Assembly: GCA_018971925.1 (NCBI GenBank)
Contig: JAGWZT010000056.1
Location: 1-9,160 of the forward strand
Direction: 5' to 3'
DNA: 9,160 nucleotides
From: Lysobacteraceae bacterium
GTDB lineage: Bacteria; Pseudomonadota; Gammaproteobacteria; Xanthomonadales; Rhodanobacteraceae
The translations under genes and the position numbers were made by a program. Numbering within the stretch: position 1 is the stretch's first letter; each line of letters starts with the position of its first letter. Below, piece by piece: positions 1 through 8,959 of this stretch. Under the pieces are notes generated by a model. That model was not told the DNA's origin, ran no database searches, and saw only the letters and a list, made by a program, of their open reading frames with translations.

Positions 1-60
1 GCCGAAGTGATGGCCGAGGCACGTCGCTACAACGTGCAGAAAATCGGCTTCGAGAAGTGA
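1..60 (+). CDS. exbD: C-terminal end of an ExbD/TolR-family protein (partial)
   Basis: Frame 1 is open from the first base and gives 19 residues ending in KIGFEK, then a TGA stop at 58-60. The rest of the gene lies before the window. The wording (VMAEARRYNVQKIGFEK) fits the final helix and strand of an ExbD/TolR periplasmic domain, where the chain ends shortly after a 'K-IGF' strand. A complete ExbD gene begins 12 bases downstream, so this is most likely the first of two tandem exbD genes, as known after exbB in Xanthomonas. The shortness of the fragment limits certainty, and the family call leans on this context. Confidence 0.7.
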   Translation, partial: AEVMAEARRYNVQKIGFEK

Positions 61-72
61 GGATCTGACGTC

Positions 73-516
<444 letters not shown>

Positions 517-536
517 AGGCTTCGTCATCATCAGGG

Positions 537-565
537 AAATGCCGCGCCCAGCGCGGCATTTTTTT
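537..565 (+). terminator. Intrinsic terminator of the exb operon
   Basis: A perfect 11-bp stem (537-547 with 551-561) with a 3-base loop (CCA) has a GC-rich core and runs into a T tract to 565. It lies 20 bases after the exbD stop. On the opposite strand the stem is followed only by TTTCCC, so it may weakly stop pdxJ transcripts as well, but it is built for the plus strand. Confidence 0.93.
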
Positions 566-569
566 GCGC

Positions 570-1316
570 TCAAACCAGGATCGAAAGATAGCGACGCACG
601 GTTGTTGCGAGGCCGTCATACAGCGCTTCGCTAATCAATGCATGCCCGATCGAAACCTCCGCGAGCTGTGGAATGGCGCGCCGGAACGCGCCGAGGTTCT
701 GCTGGTCAAGGTCGTGGCCCGCATTCACCGCCAACCCCGCCTTGGCGGCATGCCTGGCCGTGCTCACGCAGCGCGCCAGTGCCGCATTGGCGTCGCCCTC
801 GGCGAAGGCGCGGGCATAAGGTCCGGTATAAAGCTCGACGCGTGCAACGCCGATTGCGCGCGCTTGCTGCAAACCCGTCGTCGTGCCCGCGTCGACGAAC
901 AGCGAGACGCGGCAACCGATCGCGTCGAGTTCTGCCACCAGTGGCGCCAGGCGATCGACGTCGCGGATCAGATCGAAGCCGTGGTCGGAGGTGATTTGGC
1001 CGTCTGAATCGGGAACCAGGGTGGCCTGCGTGGGCCGCGCCTGCCGCGCCAGTTCGACGAACCCGGGATAGCCGGGACGCGGGGGTGCAAACGGATTGCC
1101 CTCGATGTTGAACTCGACACGGCCGCGGGTCAGCTCCGACAGCAACGCGACGTCCTCGGCGGTGACGTGGCGGCGGTCAGGTCGCGGGTGCACCGTGATG
1201 CCGCCGCAGCCGGCCGCGATGCAGGTTTCGGCGGCGTTGCGCAGGTTCGGCTCGTCGCCGCCGCGCGCGTTGCGCAACACGGCGATCTTGTTGAGGTTGA
1301 CGCTGAGGACCGTCAT
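570..1316 (-). CDS. pdxJ: Pyridoxine 5'-phosphate synthase
   Basis: A 248-residue PdxJ, close to the usual 240-250. The enzyme condenses 1-deoxyxylulose 5-phosphate with 3-amino-2-oxopropyl phosphate to make pyridoxine 5'-phosphate, the last ring-forming step of DXP-dependent vitamin B6 synthesis, in the cytosol. Visible family motifs are SVNLNKIAVLRNARGG at the N-terminus, GITVHPRPDRRH (His43), FNIEGNP (Glu72), VSLFVDAG, VELYTGPYA (Glu161) and VNAGHDLD (His201). These match the catalytic and phosphate-binding segments of the TIM barrel. I chose the ATG at 1316 because the frame runs 26 codons further upstream without family sequence, and the protein proper begins MTVLSVN. The ribosome site is weak (GAAG about 6 bases before the start). 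The first motif reads N-L-N-K where E. coli has N-I-D-H, which marks another PdxJ subgroup. It is convergent with exbD. Confidence 0.96.
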   Translation of the reverse strand: MTVLSVNLNKIAVLRNARGGDEPNLRNAAETCIAAGCGGITVHPRPDRRHVTAEDVALLSELTRGRVEFNIEGNPFAPPRPGYPGFVELARQARPTQATLVPDSDGQITSDHGFDLIRDVDRLAPLVAELDAIGCRVSLFVDAGTTTGLQQARAIGVARVELYTGPYARAFAEGDANAALARCVSTARHAAKAGLAVNAGHDLDQQNLGAFRRAIPQLAEVSIGHALISEALYDGLATTVRRYLSILV

Positions 1317-1442
1317 GGATGTCTTCGACAACGTGGGTCGGTAGCACGGGATGGTGCACGCGTCCGCGCGGGACGTTGCACTGGACGATAGCAACCAGTG
1401 TCACGACCGGGGGCGATGTCCGGAATGATGCCACGGAAGAAT
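1317..1442 (-). other. Leader region of pdxJ
   Basis: This stretch between the terminator of the preceding unit and the pdxJ start must hold the pdxJ promoter, since the terminator at 1443-1470 separates pdxJ from the genes upstream. I see no convincing -35/-10 pair. The best candidate is a TGC-TATCGT extended -10-like string on the minus strand near 1385-1395, and it has no good -35. No gene is supported here. Confidence 0.4.
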
Positions 1443-1470
1443 AAAAAAGGCGCGGAGAGGACTCCGCGCC
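1443..1470 (-). terminator. Intrinsic terminator of the acs–phosphopantetheinyl transferase unit
   Basis: A perfect 9-bp GC-rich stem (GGCGCGGAG with CTCCGCGCC, 1449-1457 and 1462-1470) with a 4-base loop. Read on the minus strand it is followed at once by six T residues (1448-1443). The orientation shows that it ends minus-strand transcripts arriving from the transferase gene, about 110 bases past that gene's stop. Confidence 0.92.
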
Positions 1471-1579
1471 GGAGGGTGCAATCCACGACGCTCGCTGTGC
1501 GCCGTGAACTTACGGGGAGACTACCCGTACATCTGAGACACCTTGGGTGCGGTGGAGTTCCCGAACCGCGTTCGCAGGG
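1471..1579 (-). other. Transcribed tail between transferase stop and terminator
   Basis: These 109 bases follow the transferase stop and precede the terminator, so they should be part of the same mRNA. On the minus strand they contain two small hairpins: CGAAC-gcg-GTTCG just after the stop, and TACGGG-tagtctc-CCCGTA further on. One overlapping minus-strand frame stays open to a TAG at 1521-1523 with GC-rich third positions and would end in the residues KVSQMYG. It has no convincing start codon or ribosome site. The stretch could be a 3' untranslated region, a 3'-derived small RNA or a very short peptide gene; nothing here decides between them. Confidence 0.35.
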
Positions 1580-2263
1580 TCAGACGGGGCGGTCCGGAGC
1601 CGGTCGGAAAGCGAAAATGGTGCGGGTACTGCCCTGCCACGCCATGCAACCGCGGTAGCCGGGCGCCGGATCGAAACCCGATACCTGCCAATCCTGCGCT
1701 TCACCCAGCGCGGGGTCGGTGCGTGCCAGCACCCAATCCGCTCCGGCAGCATGCGCGAAGGCAAGGCGCGCGAGGCCAAAGGACAGGCCCTCGCCGATGG
1801 CTTTCAACACGGCCTCCTTGGCGCACCAAAGTCCGATGAAGGCACGGTCGCGCACTCCCGGGTCAAGCGCGGCGAGGGCATCAGCTTCTCCGGCGTCGAA
1901 AAACCGCCGCGCGATTTCGATCGCACGCAGGTTTTTGCCCAGCCGCTCGATGTCGACACCCACCGCGCCGCGTCGCGAAAGTGCGACCAGTGCATAGCCG
2001 CCACTGTGCGACCAATTGAACTCGAACAACGTGTCGCCGCCGCGCGTATTCGCAGAGTTGGCGAGATGGGGTTTGCCGCGCGAATCTTCGTCCAGCGCGA
2101 TGGCGGACTTGGGAACGTCGAGGTAGCTGGCGAGCAGCGCGACAAGCGGCGCGCGCCGTTGCGAAGACGCGTACGGAATCCGCCAGAGATGGATCGAGCG
2201 GTCGTCCAGCGCCGGGGCGACTTCGTCCGGCGCCGCCTCGGCGAACTTCAGATGCAGCGACAT
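1580..2263 (-). CDS. Sfp-type 4'-phosphopantetheinyl transferase
   Basis: A 227-residue protein of the Sfp/AcpT superfamily, which moves 4'-phosphopantetheine from CoA to a Ser of acyl- or peptidyl-carrier proteins. The family motifs occur in order: GKPHL (64-68), FNWSHSGGYALVALS (82-96), VGVDIERLG (101-109, with Asp104 and Glu106 as Mg2+ ligands), RRFF (119-122) and WCAKEAVLKAIGEGL (146-160, with Lys149, Glu150 and Lys154). The length and two-half layout are those of monomeric Sfp-type enzymes, not of the roughly 125-residue AcpS. The ATG at 2263 is preferred; a TTG directly before it is also in frame. The start is 16 bases after the acs stop, which points to one transcript and probable translational coupling. 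The natural carrier protein is not in this window; polyketide, non-ribosomal peptide, aryl-polyene or fatty-acid carriers are all possible. Confidence 0.93.
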   Translation of the reverse strand: MSLHLKFAEAAPDEVAPALDDRSIHLWRIPYASSQRRAPLVALLASYLDVPKSAIALDEDSRGKPHLANSANTRGGDTLFEFNWSHSGGYALVALSRRGAVGVDIERLGKNLRAIEIARRFFDAGEADALAALDPGVRDRAFIGLWCAKEAVLKAIGEGLSFGLARLAFAHAAGADWVLARTDPALGEAQDWQVSGFDPAPGYRGCMAWQGSTRTIFAFRPAPDRPV

Positions 2264-2279
2264 CAACCGGACCGTGCGC

Positions 2280-4235
<1,956 letters not shown>

Positions 4236-4244
4236 CGCTTGAGA

Positions 4245-4278
4245 CTCCTCTCAGCCAGACAAGGACGCAAGCGTAGCA
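4245..4278 (-). promoter_or_regulatory. Putative acs promoter element and ribosome site
   Basis: On the minus strand a TGC-TACGCT string (4278-4270) looks like an extended -10 box and is followed by GAGGAG (4250-4245), the ribosome site of acs. The implied leader would be under 30 bases. I find no good -35 hexamer, so the -10 call is weak. The ribosome site is well supported by its spacing. Confidence 0.35.
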
Positions 4279-4308
4279 AATTGGCAGTGCAGCGGCGTCG
4301 CAAAGCGG

Positions 4309-4566
4309 TCAGTGCGTATCCGATCGTGGCAGTTGCCGGGGCGGTTCGCCGGGTTTGCGAACGGTGTCGCGCAAGGCCCGGATCTCCCGATCGGTCATGT
4401 GCTCGGGCCGCGAACTCGCGCGTACGTGGCGCTCGATGAAAACCAGCGCCGCCGCGATGGCGGCCACGAACCCGACGAAGATGCTGAGCCCCATCCATCC
4501 GGGCGAGCGGCTGGTGAACGCCAGCATGAAGGCAACCAATGCAAGCAGAGCCAAACCCCAGACCAT
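4309..4566 (-). CDS. Small two-helix inner-membrane protein, function unknown
   Basis: An 85-residue protein with two hydrophobic helices (about residues 3-17 and 24-43) joined by a short polar turn (SRSPGW), then a charged tail (IERHVRASSRPEHMTDREIRALRD and a Pro/Arg-rich end) that is probably cytoplasmic. The frame is open for 34 codons before the chosen ATG. That extension would run into the start of the divergent gene and is Arg/Cys-rich without membrane character, so I prefer the ATG at 4566. A TATGAT box lies about 30 bases upstream of it. The gene is 73 bases ahead of acs on the same strand; co-transcription is possible, but acs seems to have its own promoter region. I do not recognise the family and assign no function. 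Confidence 0.6.
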   Translation of the reverse strand: MVWGLALLALVAFMLAFTSRSPGWMGLSIFVGFVAAIAAALVFIERHVRASSRPEHMTDREIRALRDTVRKPGEPPRQLPRSDTH

Positions 4567-4596
4567 GGGTAACCCCGGCAGCGCGAACCTGGCTGG

Positions 4597-4602
4597 ATCA
4601 TA
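4597..4602 (-). promoter_or_regulatory. Putative -10 box for the small membrane protein
   Basis: On the minus strand the hexamer TATGAT matches the sigma-70 -10 consensus at five of six positions. It lies in the 92-base divergent gap, about 30 bases before the ATG at 4566. No clear -35 hexamer is visible at the right distance. Confidence 0.35.
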
Positions 4603-4658
4603 GCGCAGGCAACCGCACCGGCGTATGGTCGTGATGTCGATCGACGGAGACCGCCACG

Positions 4659-5270
4659 ATGATCGCACTGCCTTCGGTCGCGCTCGCGGGAGTGATGTCC
4701 TGGGCGTCCGGCTTCAGGTTGTACGCGGCGCTCTTCATTGCCGGCATGCTGGAACACTTCCACCTCGTCGTGCTGCCGGCAAAACTGGAAATCCTCGCGC
4801 ACACGCCGGTGCTGATCGTGACGGGCGTGTTGCTGGTGGTCGAGTTCCTGGTCGACAAGATTCCGGCGGTCGATTCGGTGTGGGACAGCGTGCAGACCTT
4901 CGTGCGTGTGCCGCTGGGTGCGTTACTTGCGTGGGGCGTATTCGCCAACGCATCACCGGAAACGCAGACGGTCGCGGCGATTCTTGGCGGCGCGCTGGCG
5001 GCCGGTACCCACGTTGCCAAAGCCGGTACGCGGGCCGTCGTGAATACTTCGCCCGAACCCCTTTCCAATTGGGGTCTCAGTTTTTCCGAAGACGGCGTGC
5101 TGCTGCTGGGAATGTGGCTGGCGTTCAAACACCCGGCGGTGTTCGTGGTGCTGCTGGTGCTGTTCGCGCTGCTGCTGGTGTGGCTGATCCCGAAGCTGTG
5201 GCGCGGCCTGATGGCACTGAAGCGTGGTTTACAGCGACTGTTCACCCGTGATCTGGACCACGGCGGCTGA
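4659..5270 (+). CDS. DUF4126 family membrane protein
   Basis: A 203-residue, strongly hydrophobic protein that I read as DUF4126 from its N-terminal half. SGFRLYAALFIAGMLEHF (17-34) is followed by EFLVDKIPAVDSVWDSVQT (62-80) and RVPLGALLA (83-91). These keep the family's FRxY, DKIPxxDSxWD and R-x-P-x-GA features. Further hydrophobic segments lie near 50-65, 105-120 and 147-178, so it is a multi-pass inner-membrane protein with a basic C-terminal end. No biochemical role is established for the family. The ATG at 4659 has GGAGA at 4645-4649 as its ribosome site. It is divergent from the two-helix protein, sharing a 92-base gap, and has no obvious operon partner downstream. A duplicated-domain, transporter-like role can only be guessed. 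Confidence 0.85.
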   Translation: MIALPSVALAGVMSWASGFRLYAALFIAGMLEHFHLVVLPAKLEILAHTPVLIVTGVLLVVEFLVDKIPAVDSVWDSVQTFVRVPLGALLAWGVFANASPETQTVAAILGGALAAGTHVAKAGTRAVVNTSPEPLSNWGLSFSEDGVLLLGMWLAFKHPAVFVVLLVLFALLLVWLIPKLWRGLMALKRGLQRLFTRDLDHGG

Positions 5271-5453
5271 GGCTGGAACGGCGGGAACGCATTCGACGCG
5301 AAAGGAATGGGTGTGGTTGTCGCCCGAACGCCCGCGACGCCTGCAAGGCGAGCCAGGTCATCCAGAAGGCGAACACCGGCCACGCCACCACACCGAGACC
5401 CCGACAAGCTCAGCGGGGTTGCGGCGGATCGAGAGGATGAAAAACTTCAGCAA
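5271..5453. other. Intergenic stretch, first part of the 5271-5579 gap
   Basis: No gene is supported here. The plus-strand frame that runs on into the radical SAM gene from 5307 is Arg/Pro/Thr-rich, lacks family sequence and has no good start. On the minus strand a 49-codon frame (5242-5391, GTG start) would encode one hydrophobic helix and a basic tail, but it overlaps the end of the DUF4126 gene and has no ribosome site. Confidence 0.4.
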
Positions 5454-5497
5454 TTTGTAACCCGCTGCTTTGTAAAGACAATTGTTGGCAGCCACAA
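5454..5497. promoter_or_regulatory. AT-rich operator-like patch upstream of the radical SAM gene
   Basis: This patch is clearly richer in A and T than its surroundings. It contains a direct repeat TTTGTAA (5454-5460 and 5469-5475, 15 bases apart), the perfect palindrome ACAATTGT (5478-5485) and the odd palindrome TGGCAGCCA (5486-5494). A cluster of TTGT/ACAA words like this, 80-125 bases ahead of a start codon, fits a regulator-binding and promoter region. No known operator is recognised and no exact -35/-10 pair stands out. Confidence 0.35.
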
Positions 5498-5508
5498 AAC
5501 TGGCGTCT

Positions 5509-5539
5509 GTTGTGGGCGTTCGCGGCGGAACCCCACAAC
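5509..5539 (+). repeat. Compound hairpin in the leader of the radical SAM gene
   Basis: GTTGTGGG (5509-5516) pairs perfectly with CCCACAAC (5532-5539). Inside it GTTC (5518-5521) pairs with GAAC (5528-5531) around a 6-base loop, with one unpaired C at 5517. This gives 12 pairs in all. No T tract follows, so it is not a standard terminator. It ends 40 bases before the start codon and could act in the mRNA leader or as a DNA site. Confidence 0.5.
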
Positions 5540-5579
5540 CTGTCGCAGGCTTCGAGATCGCGCGGCGTATGCTGACCGG

Positions 5580-6677
5580 ATGCAAAGTCCGGCCGAAAAC
5601 CCGCCGCTCGCCCGCATCAAGGGTCGCGGCGCCGCTTCCAATCCGGAGGGGCGCTTCGAAAGCGTGCGTCACCACGCCGAAGATGACGGTTGGCAGGGCG
5701 CTGTGCTGGACGAGGCCGCGCCCCGTCCGCGCACGGAGGTGAGCGAAGAACACGCGCGCAGCGTGATCACGCGCAACGATTCGCCCGACCTCGCGTTCGA
5801 GCAGGCGCTGAATCCGTACCGCGGGTGCGAGCACGGCTGCATTTATTGCTTCGCGCGCCCCTCGCACAGTTACCTGAATCTTTCACCCGGGCTGGATTTC
5901 GAAGCGAAGCTGCGCGCCAAGACCAACCTGGCGGAAGTGCTGCGCGCGGAGTTGGCGAAGCCCGGATACGCGGTGAAACCGATCAACATCGGCAGCAATA
6001 CCGACCCGTACCAGCCGGTGGAAAAAAAATGGCGGCTGACCCGCGCCGCGCTGGAGGTACTGGTGGAATGCCACCATCCCTGCACCATCGTCACCAAGAA
6101 TGCGCTGGTTGAACGCGACCTCGATCTGCTAGGCGCCATGGCGCGCGAGAACCTGGTGCAAGTGTTCGTGTCGGTGAATTCACTCGACAACCGGCTGGCG
6201 TCGAAGCTGGAGCCGCGCGCGTCCGCGCCGCACCGGCGCTTGCAGGCGGTGCAGGCCCTCACGCAAGCGGGCGTGCCGACCGGCGTGCTGGTCGCGCCCA
6301 TCATTCCGGCGTTGAACGATCGCGACATGGAAGCGGTACTGGATCGTGCCGCGGAAGCGGGTGCCAACATGGCGGGTTACACCGTGTTGCGGTTGCCGTG
6401 GGAACTGAAGGTGCTGTTCCGCGAATGGCTGGCGATCCACGTGCCGCAACGTGCCGAGCACGTGATGAGCCTGGTCAGGCAGATGAACGGTGGGCGCGAT
6501 TACGATTCCGATTTCCGCACCCGCATGCGTGGCCAGGGACCATTCGCGGAGCTGTTGCGGCGGCGCTTCGAGGTCGCCTGCCGCCGCCATGGCTTCTTCC
6601 GCCTGCGCGCCCTGCAGCTGGATTGCACGCGTTTCAAGCCGCCGCGGAAGCATTCACCGCAAGGTGAGCTGTTCTGA
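5580..6677 (+). CDS. PA0069-family radical SAM protein
   Basis: A 365-residue radical SAM protein. RGCEHGCIYCFARP carries the CxxxCxxC cluster-binding triad (Cys83, Cys87, Cys90) that ligates a [4Fe-4S] cluster used to cleave S-adenosylmethionine. The preceding EQALNPYRGCEHGC, the later GSNTDPYQPVEKKWRLTR, and the N-terminal IKGRGAASNPEGRFE are typical of the PA0069 family, related to the SplB/Rv2578c group. The substrate of this family is not established, so no reaction is assigned. The start at 5580 is the only ATG, GTG or TTG near the conserved N-terminus; the frame is open well upstream, but without family sequence. No clear ribosome site precedes the ATG. It stands alone on the plus strand, is convergent with the S9 peptidase, and its stop codon touches the long inverted repeat at 6677-6722. 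Confidence 0.92.
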   Translation: MQSPAENPPLARIKGRGAASNPEGRFESVRHHAEDDGWQGAVLDEAAPRPRTEVSEEHARSVITRNDSPDLAFEQALNPYRGCEHGCIYCFARPSHSYLNLSPGLDFEAKLRAKTNLAEVLRAELAKPGYAVKPINIGSNTDPYQPVEKKWRLTRAALEVLVECHHPCTIVTKNALVERDLDLLGAMARENLVQVFVSVNSLDNRLASKLEPRASAPHRRLQAVQALTQAGVPTGVLVAPIIPALNDRDMEAVLDRAAEAGANMAGYTVLRLPWELKVLFREWLAIHVPQRAEHVMSLVRQMNGGRDYDSDFRTRMRGQGPFAELLRRRFEVACRRHGFFRLRALQLDCTRFKPPRKHSPQGELF

Positions 6678-6722
6678 GAACCTCCGAAGAACCGTCGCCC
6701 GCGATGGTTCTTCGGAGGTTCT
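6677..6722. repeat. Long perfect inverted repeat between convergent genes
   Basis: A perfect 17-bp inverted repeat: the left arm at 6677-6693 begins AGAACCTCCG and the right arm at 6706-6722 ends CGGAGGTTCT. The 12-base loop can pair further (G·U, then TCG with CGA), giving about 21 pairs closed by a 4-base loop. The left arm begins on the last base of the radical SAM stop codon, and the S9 peptidase stop is 22 bases beyond the right arm. Neither side has a T tract. It probably acts as a bidirectional 3'-end structure for the two convergent genes, or it is a REP-like repeat unit. Confidence 0.75.
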
Positions 6723-6744
6723 TGGCGTCAAATGACCAACATGC

Positions 6745-8802
6745 TTAGTTCCGGGCTGCAGACAAGTATTTCCCGAACCAGTCCAGCGTCCGCCGCATGA
6801 TGTCTTCCTCGTCGGCGTGGTTGGCGATGTGGTGTCCCTGGTTGGCGTACACCACCAGCGTGGCCGGTATGCCGAGCGTCTTCAGCGCGTGCCAGTATTC
6901 GAACGATTGCGGGGCGGGGCATTCCTCGTCGCGCTCGCCGACCACGATCAGCGCGGGTGTGCGCGCGTTCTTGATGTAATTGATCGCCGAGCTTTTCGCG
7001 TAGGCGGTGGGGTCGTCGTACAGCGATGCGCCGAAGAACGGAATCATCCATTGGTCGATCTGGTTCTGGCCGTAATAGCTTTGCCAGTCGGCAATGCCGG
7101 CGCCCGCGACCACCGCCTTGAAGCGCTGGCTGCGGGTCGGTGCGAACATGCTCATGAAACCGCCGTAGCTCCAGCCCATCATGCCGAGCCTTGTGTCGTC
7201 GATCGGCAGCATTTTCTCGACCTTGTCCACGCCCGCGAGGATGTCGTCGAGGTCACCGTAACCCATCTGGTTGCGGATGGCCTGCGCGTATTTTTCGCCT
7301 TCGCCGAAGCTGCCACGCGGATTGGGCATCAGCACGAAATAGCCGAATTCCGACAACATCGCCGGACCGCTGCCCCAGCTCGGCATGGTCGCCCAGGACG
7401 GGCCACCGTGCACGTACACGATCATCGGATACGTCTTGTGCGGATCGTAATTCGCCGGATACATCAGCCAGCCCTGCACGTGGAACCCGGCGTGGTCCCA
7501 CTCCACCGACCCGACCTTGCCCCAGGCGTGCGCGAGATCCTTGTTGATGGACGTGACCGCAGGCGGCGGCGCGGTGGTTAGCCGGCCTGCGTGGACTTCC
7601 GGTGGCTGATCGAATGAATTGCCCGCGTAAGCAATGCGCAGCGGCGCCTTGCCCGATAGCGAAACCGAGAGCGCGGCACGGCCGTCGCCGATTCCGCCCG
7701 GCGCGGTGAACCACAAACGCGTCTGACGCGCGCTGTTGCCGGAGAGCGTGTACCCCGTGACCTGTGTCTTGCCGCTCGCAATCTGATTGACCAGCAACGA
7801 TTGCGCATCGAGGAAGGTGAACCACGACGGCGTGACCTTCGCGCCTTCGGTCAGGTCCACCGGCGTCCCGCCGGATGCAGGCACGCTGTAGATGTCGCCG
7901 CCGGTCGCGCCGCGATCGCTCATCAGGCCACCGATGAACAGGATGCGCGCATCGTCCGGCGACCAGCGTGGCAGCGCGATCTGCAGGCCGTGCAGCGGAC
8001 CGCCGGCCGTCGCGGGATCGACGACCAGCTTGGGCGCGGCGCCTGCGCGGGCGTCCTGCACGTAAAGTTTCGCCGTCCACCAGTTGTCGTCGCCGGGTGG
8101 CTTAGCGGCGATGTACGCGATGCGGTTGCCGGTCGAGGATGCACGGAATTCGTACACGTACGACCCTTCGGGCGTCAGCAGTTCGGGCGCGCCACCCGAC
8201 GCCGCGATGCGGGCCACGCGTTGCACCTGCACGTCGCTTTCGCCGATCACGCCGACCCGCGGATTCCCGGAAGCCGTCGCATAAGGCAGGCGTGTCGCAC
8301 CCGGTACGTAGAGGAACGCGATGCGCTTGCCATCGCGGCTCCATTGCATCCCCTGGGCGAAGCCGTTGAGGTCCGCGAGCTTGCGCGGTGGCTTGCCGGC
8401 ATTCACGTCGATGAGCCAGATCGCGCCGCGGATCGGCTTGGTATTGGACGCATCGACTTTGCAGCGCGTCAACACCGCCAACGCATTCCAGCGCGGCGCC
8501 CAGCGGAGGCCTTGTTCGCGGCAACCGCCGGGAATGGCGATCGCATGCGCGCCTTCGCCGTTCCACGCGCCGAGCATCAGCTCGGTATCGTCGCCATGCG
8601 AAACCAGCCAGGCAAGGTGCTGGCCGTCGTATGACAGTGCCACCGCGGGGATATTCCGGACCTCGGCGCGTTGCGCCAGGATCTGTTCGATCCTCGCATT
8701 TTCCGATGCGGCGACGGGCGGCGCCTTCGCCCGCAAGCCGGGTGCGATGGCCAGTGCGGCGGAGACGACAAGCAGCATGAAGCCGTGACGGGCGGGTGGC
8801 AT
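6745..8802 (-). CDS. Secreted S9-family serine peptidase (prolyl oligopeptidase type)
   Basis: A 685-residue protein with an N-terminal signal peptide (basic MPPARHGF, then the hydrophobic MLLVVSAALAIAPG and likely cleavage after LRAKA), so export to the periplasm or beyond is expected. Residues of about 30-400 show WS/D-rich repeats (QWSRDGKRIAF, PRWSPDDARILFIGG) typical of the S9 beta-propeller. The C-terminal 250 residues form the alpha/beta-hydrolase domain: VYVHGGP, the nucleophile elbow GWSYGGF (Ser545), VVGERDEECP (Asp625) and NQGHHI (His657) give the catalytic triad. The family cleaves short peptides, often as dipeptidyl or acylaminoacyl peptidases; the exact specificity cannot be read here. 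The ATG at 8802 has GAAGG 7 bases upstream and yields a clean signal peptide. A TTG five codons earlier is less likely. It is a single-gene unit. Confidence 0.95.
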   Translation of the reverse strand: MPPARHGFMLLVVSAALAIAPGLRAKAPPVAASENARIEQILAQRAEVRNIPAVALSYDGQHLAWLVSHGDDTELMLGAWNGEGAHAIAIPGGCREQGLRWAPRWNALAVLTRCKVDASNTKPIRGAIWLIDVNAGKPPRKLADLNGFAQGMQWSRDGKRIAFLYVPGATRLPYATASGNPRVGVIGESDVQVQRVARIAASGGAPELLTPEGSYVYEFRASSTGNRIAYIAAKPPGDDNWWTAKLYVQDARAGAAPKLVVDPATAGGPLHGLQIALPRWSPDDARILFIGGLMSDRGATGGDIYSVPASGGTPVDLTEGAKVTPSWFTFLDAQSLLVNQIASGKTQVTGYTLSGNSARQTRLWFTAPGGIGDGRAALSVSLSGKAPLRIAYAGNSFDQPPEVHAGRLTTAPPPAVTSINKDLAHAWGKVGSVEWDHAGFHVQGWLMYPANYDPHKTYPMIVYVHGGPSWATMPSWGSGPAMLSEFGYFVLMPNPRGSFGEGEKYAQAIRNQMGYGDLDDILAGVDKVEKMLPIDDTRLGMMGWSYGGFMSMFAPTRSQRFKAVVAGAGIADWQSYYGQNQIDQWMIPFFGASLYDDPTAYAKSSAINYIKNARTPALIVVGERDEECPAPQSFEYWHALKTLGIPATLVVYANQGHHIANHADEEDIMRRTLDWFGKYLSAARN

Positions 8803-8832
8803 GGCGCGCCTTCGCAAAAGTGGGATTGGGGG

Positions 8833-8862
8833 AACCTACACCCCGCACGCAAAGGACGCCAA
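8833..8862 (-). promoter_or_regulatory. Putative promoter of the S9 peptidase
   Basis: Minus strand: TTGGCG (8862-8857) and TAGGTT (8838-8833) separated by 18 bases. They match the sigma-70 hexamers at about four and three positions. The implied start site would give a leader of about 25 bases to the ATG at 8802. The match is weak but well placed. Confidence 0.33.
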
Positions 8863-8959
8863 GTGCCGATACGCACGGCCTTGTCGAATATTCGGATCAC
8901 ACGTGGGCACGACCGGACTTCACGGTTTTTGCGAAGAAGCGCCGCTGCTACGTCGCCAG

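Noticed and set aside
4567..4668. Longer start for the small membrane protein, 34 codons upstream
   Set aside because: It would overlap the divergent DUF4126 start and its ribosome site, and the added residues are Arg/Cys-rich without membrane or family character.
4598..5407. Open frame of 269 codons on the minus strand opposite DUF4126
   Set aside because: It is the Ser/Thr/Pro-rich antisense shadow of a clear membrane-protein gene. The DUF4126 frame carries conserved motifs and a ribosome site.
5307..5579. Upstream extension of the radical SAM frame by 91 codons
   Set aside because: The extension is low-complexity Arg/Pro/Thr sequence, crosses the AT-rich patch and hairpin, and lies before the family's conserved N-terminus. 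Normal family length is reached from the ATG at 5580.
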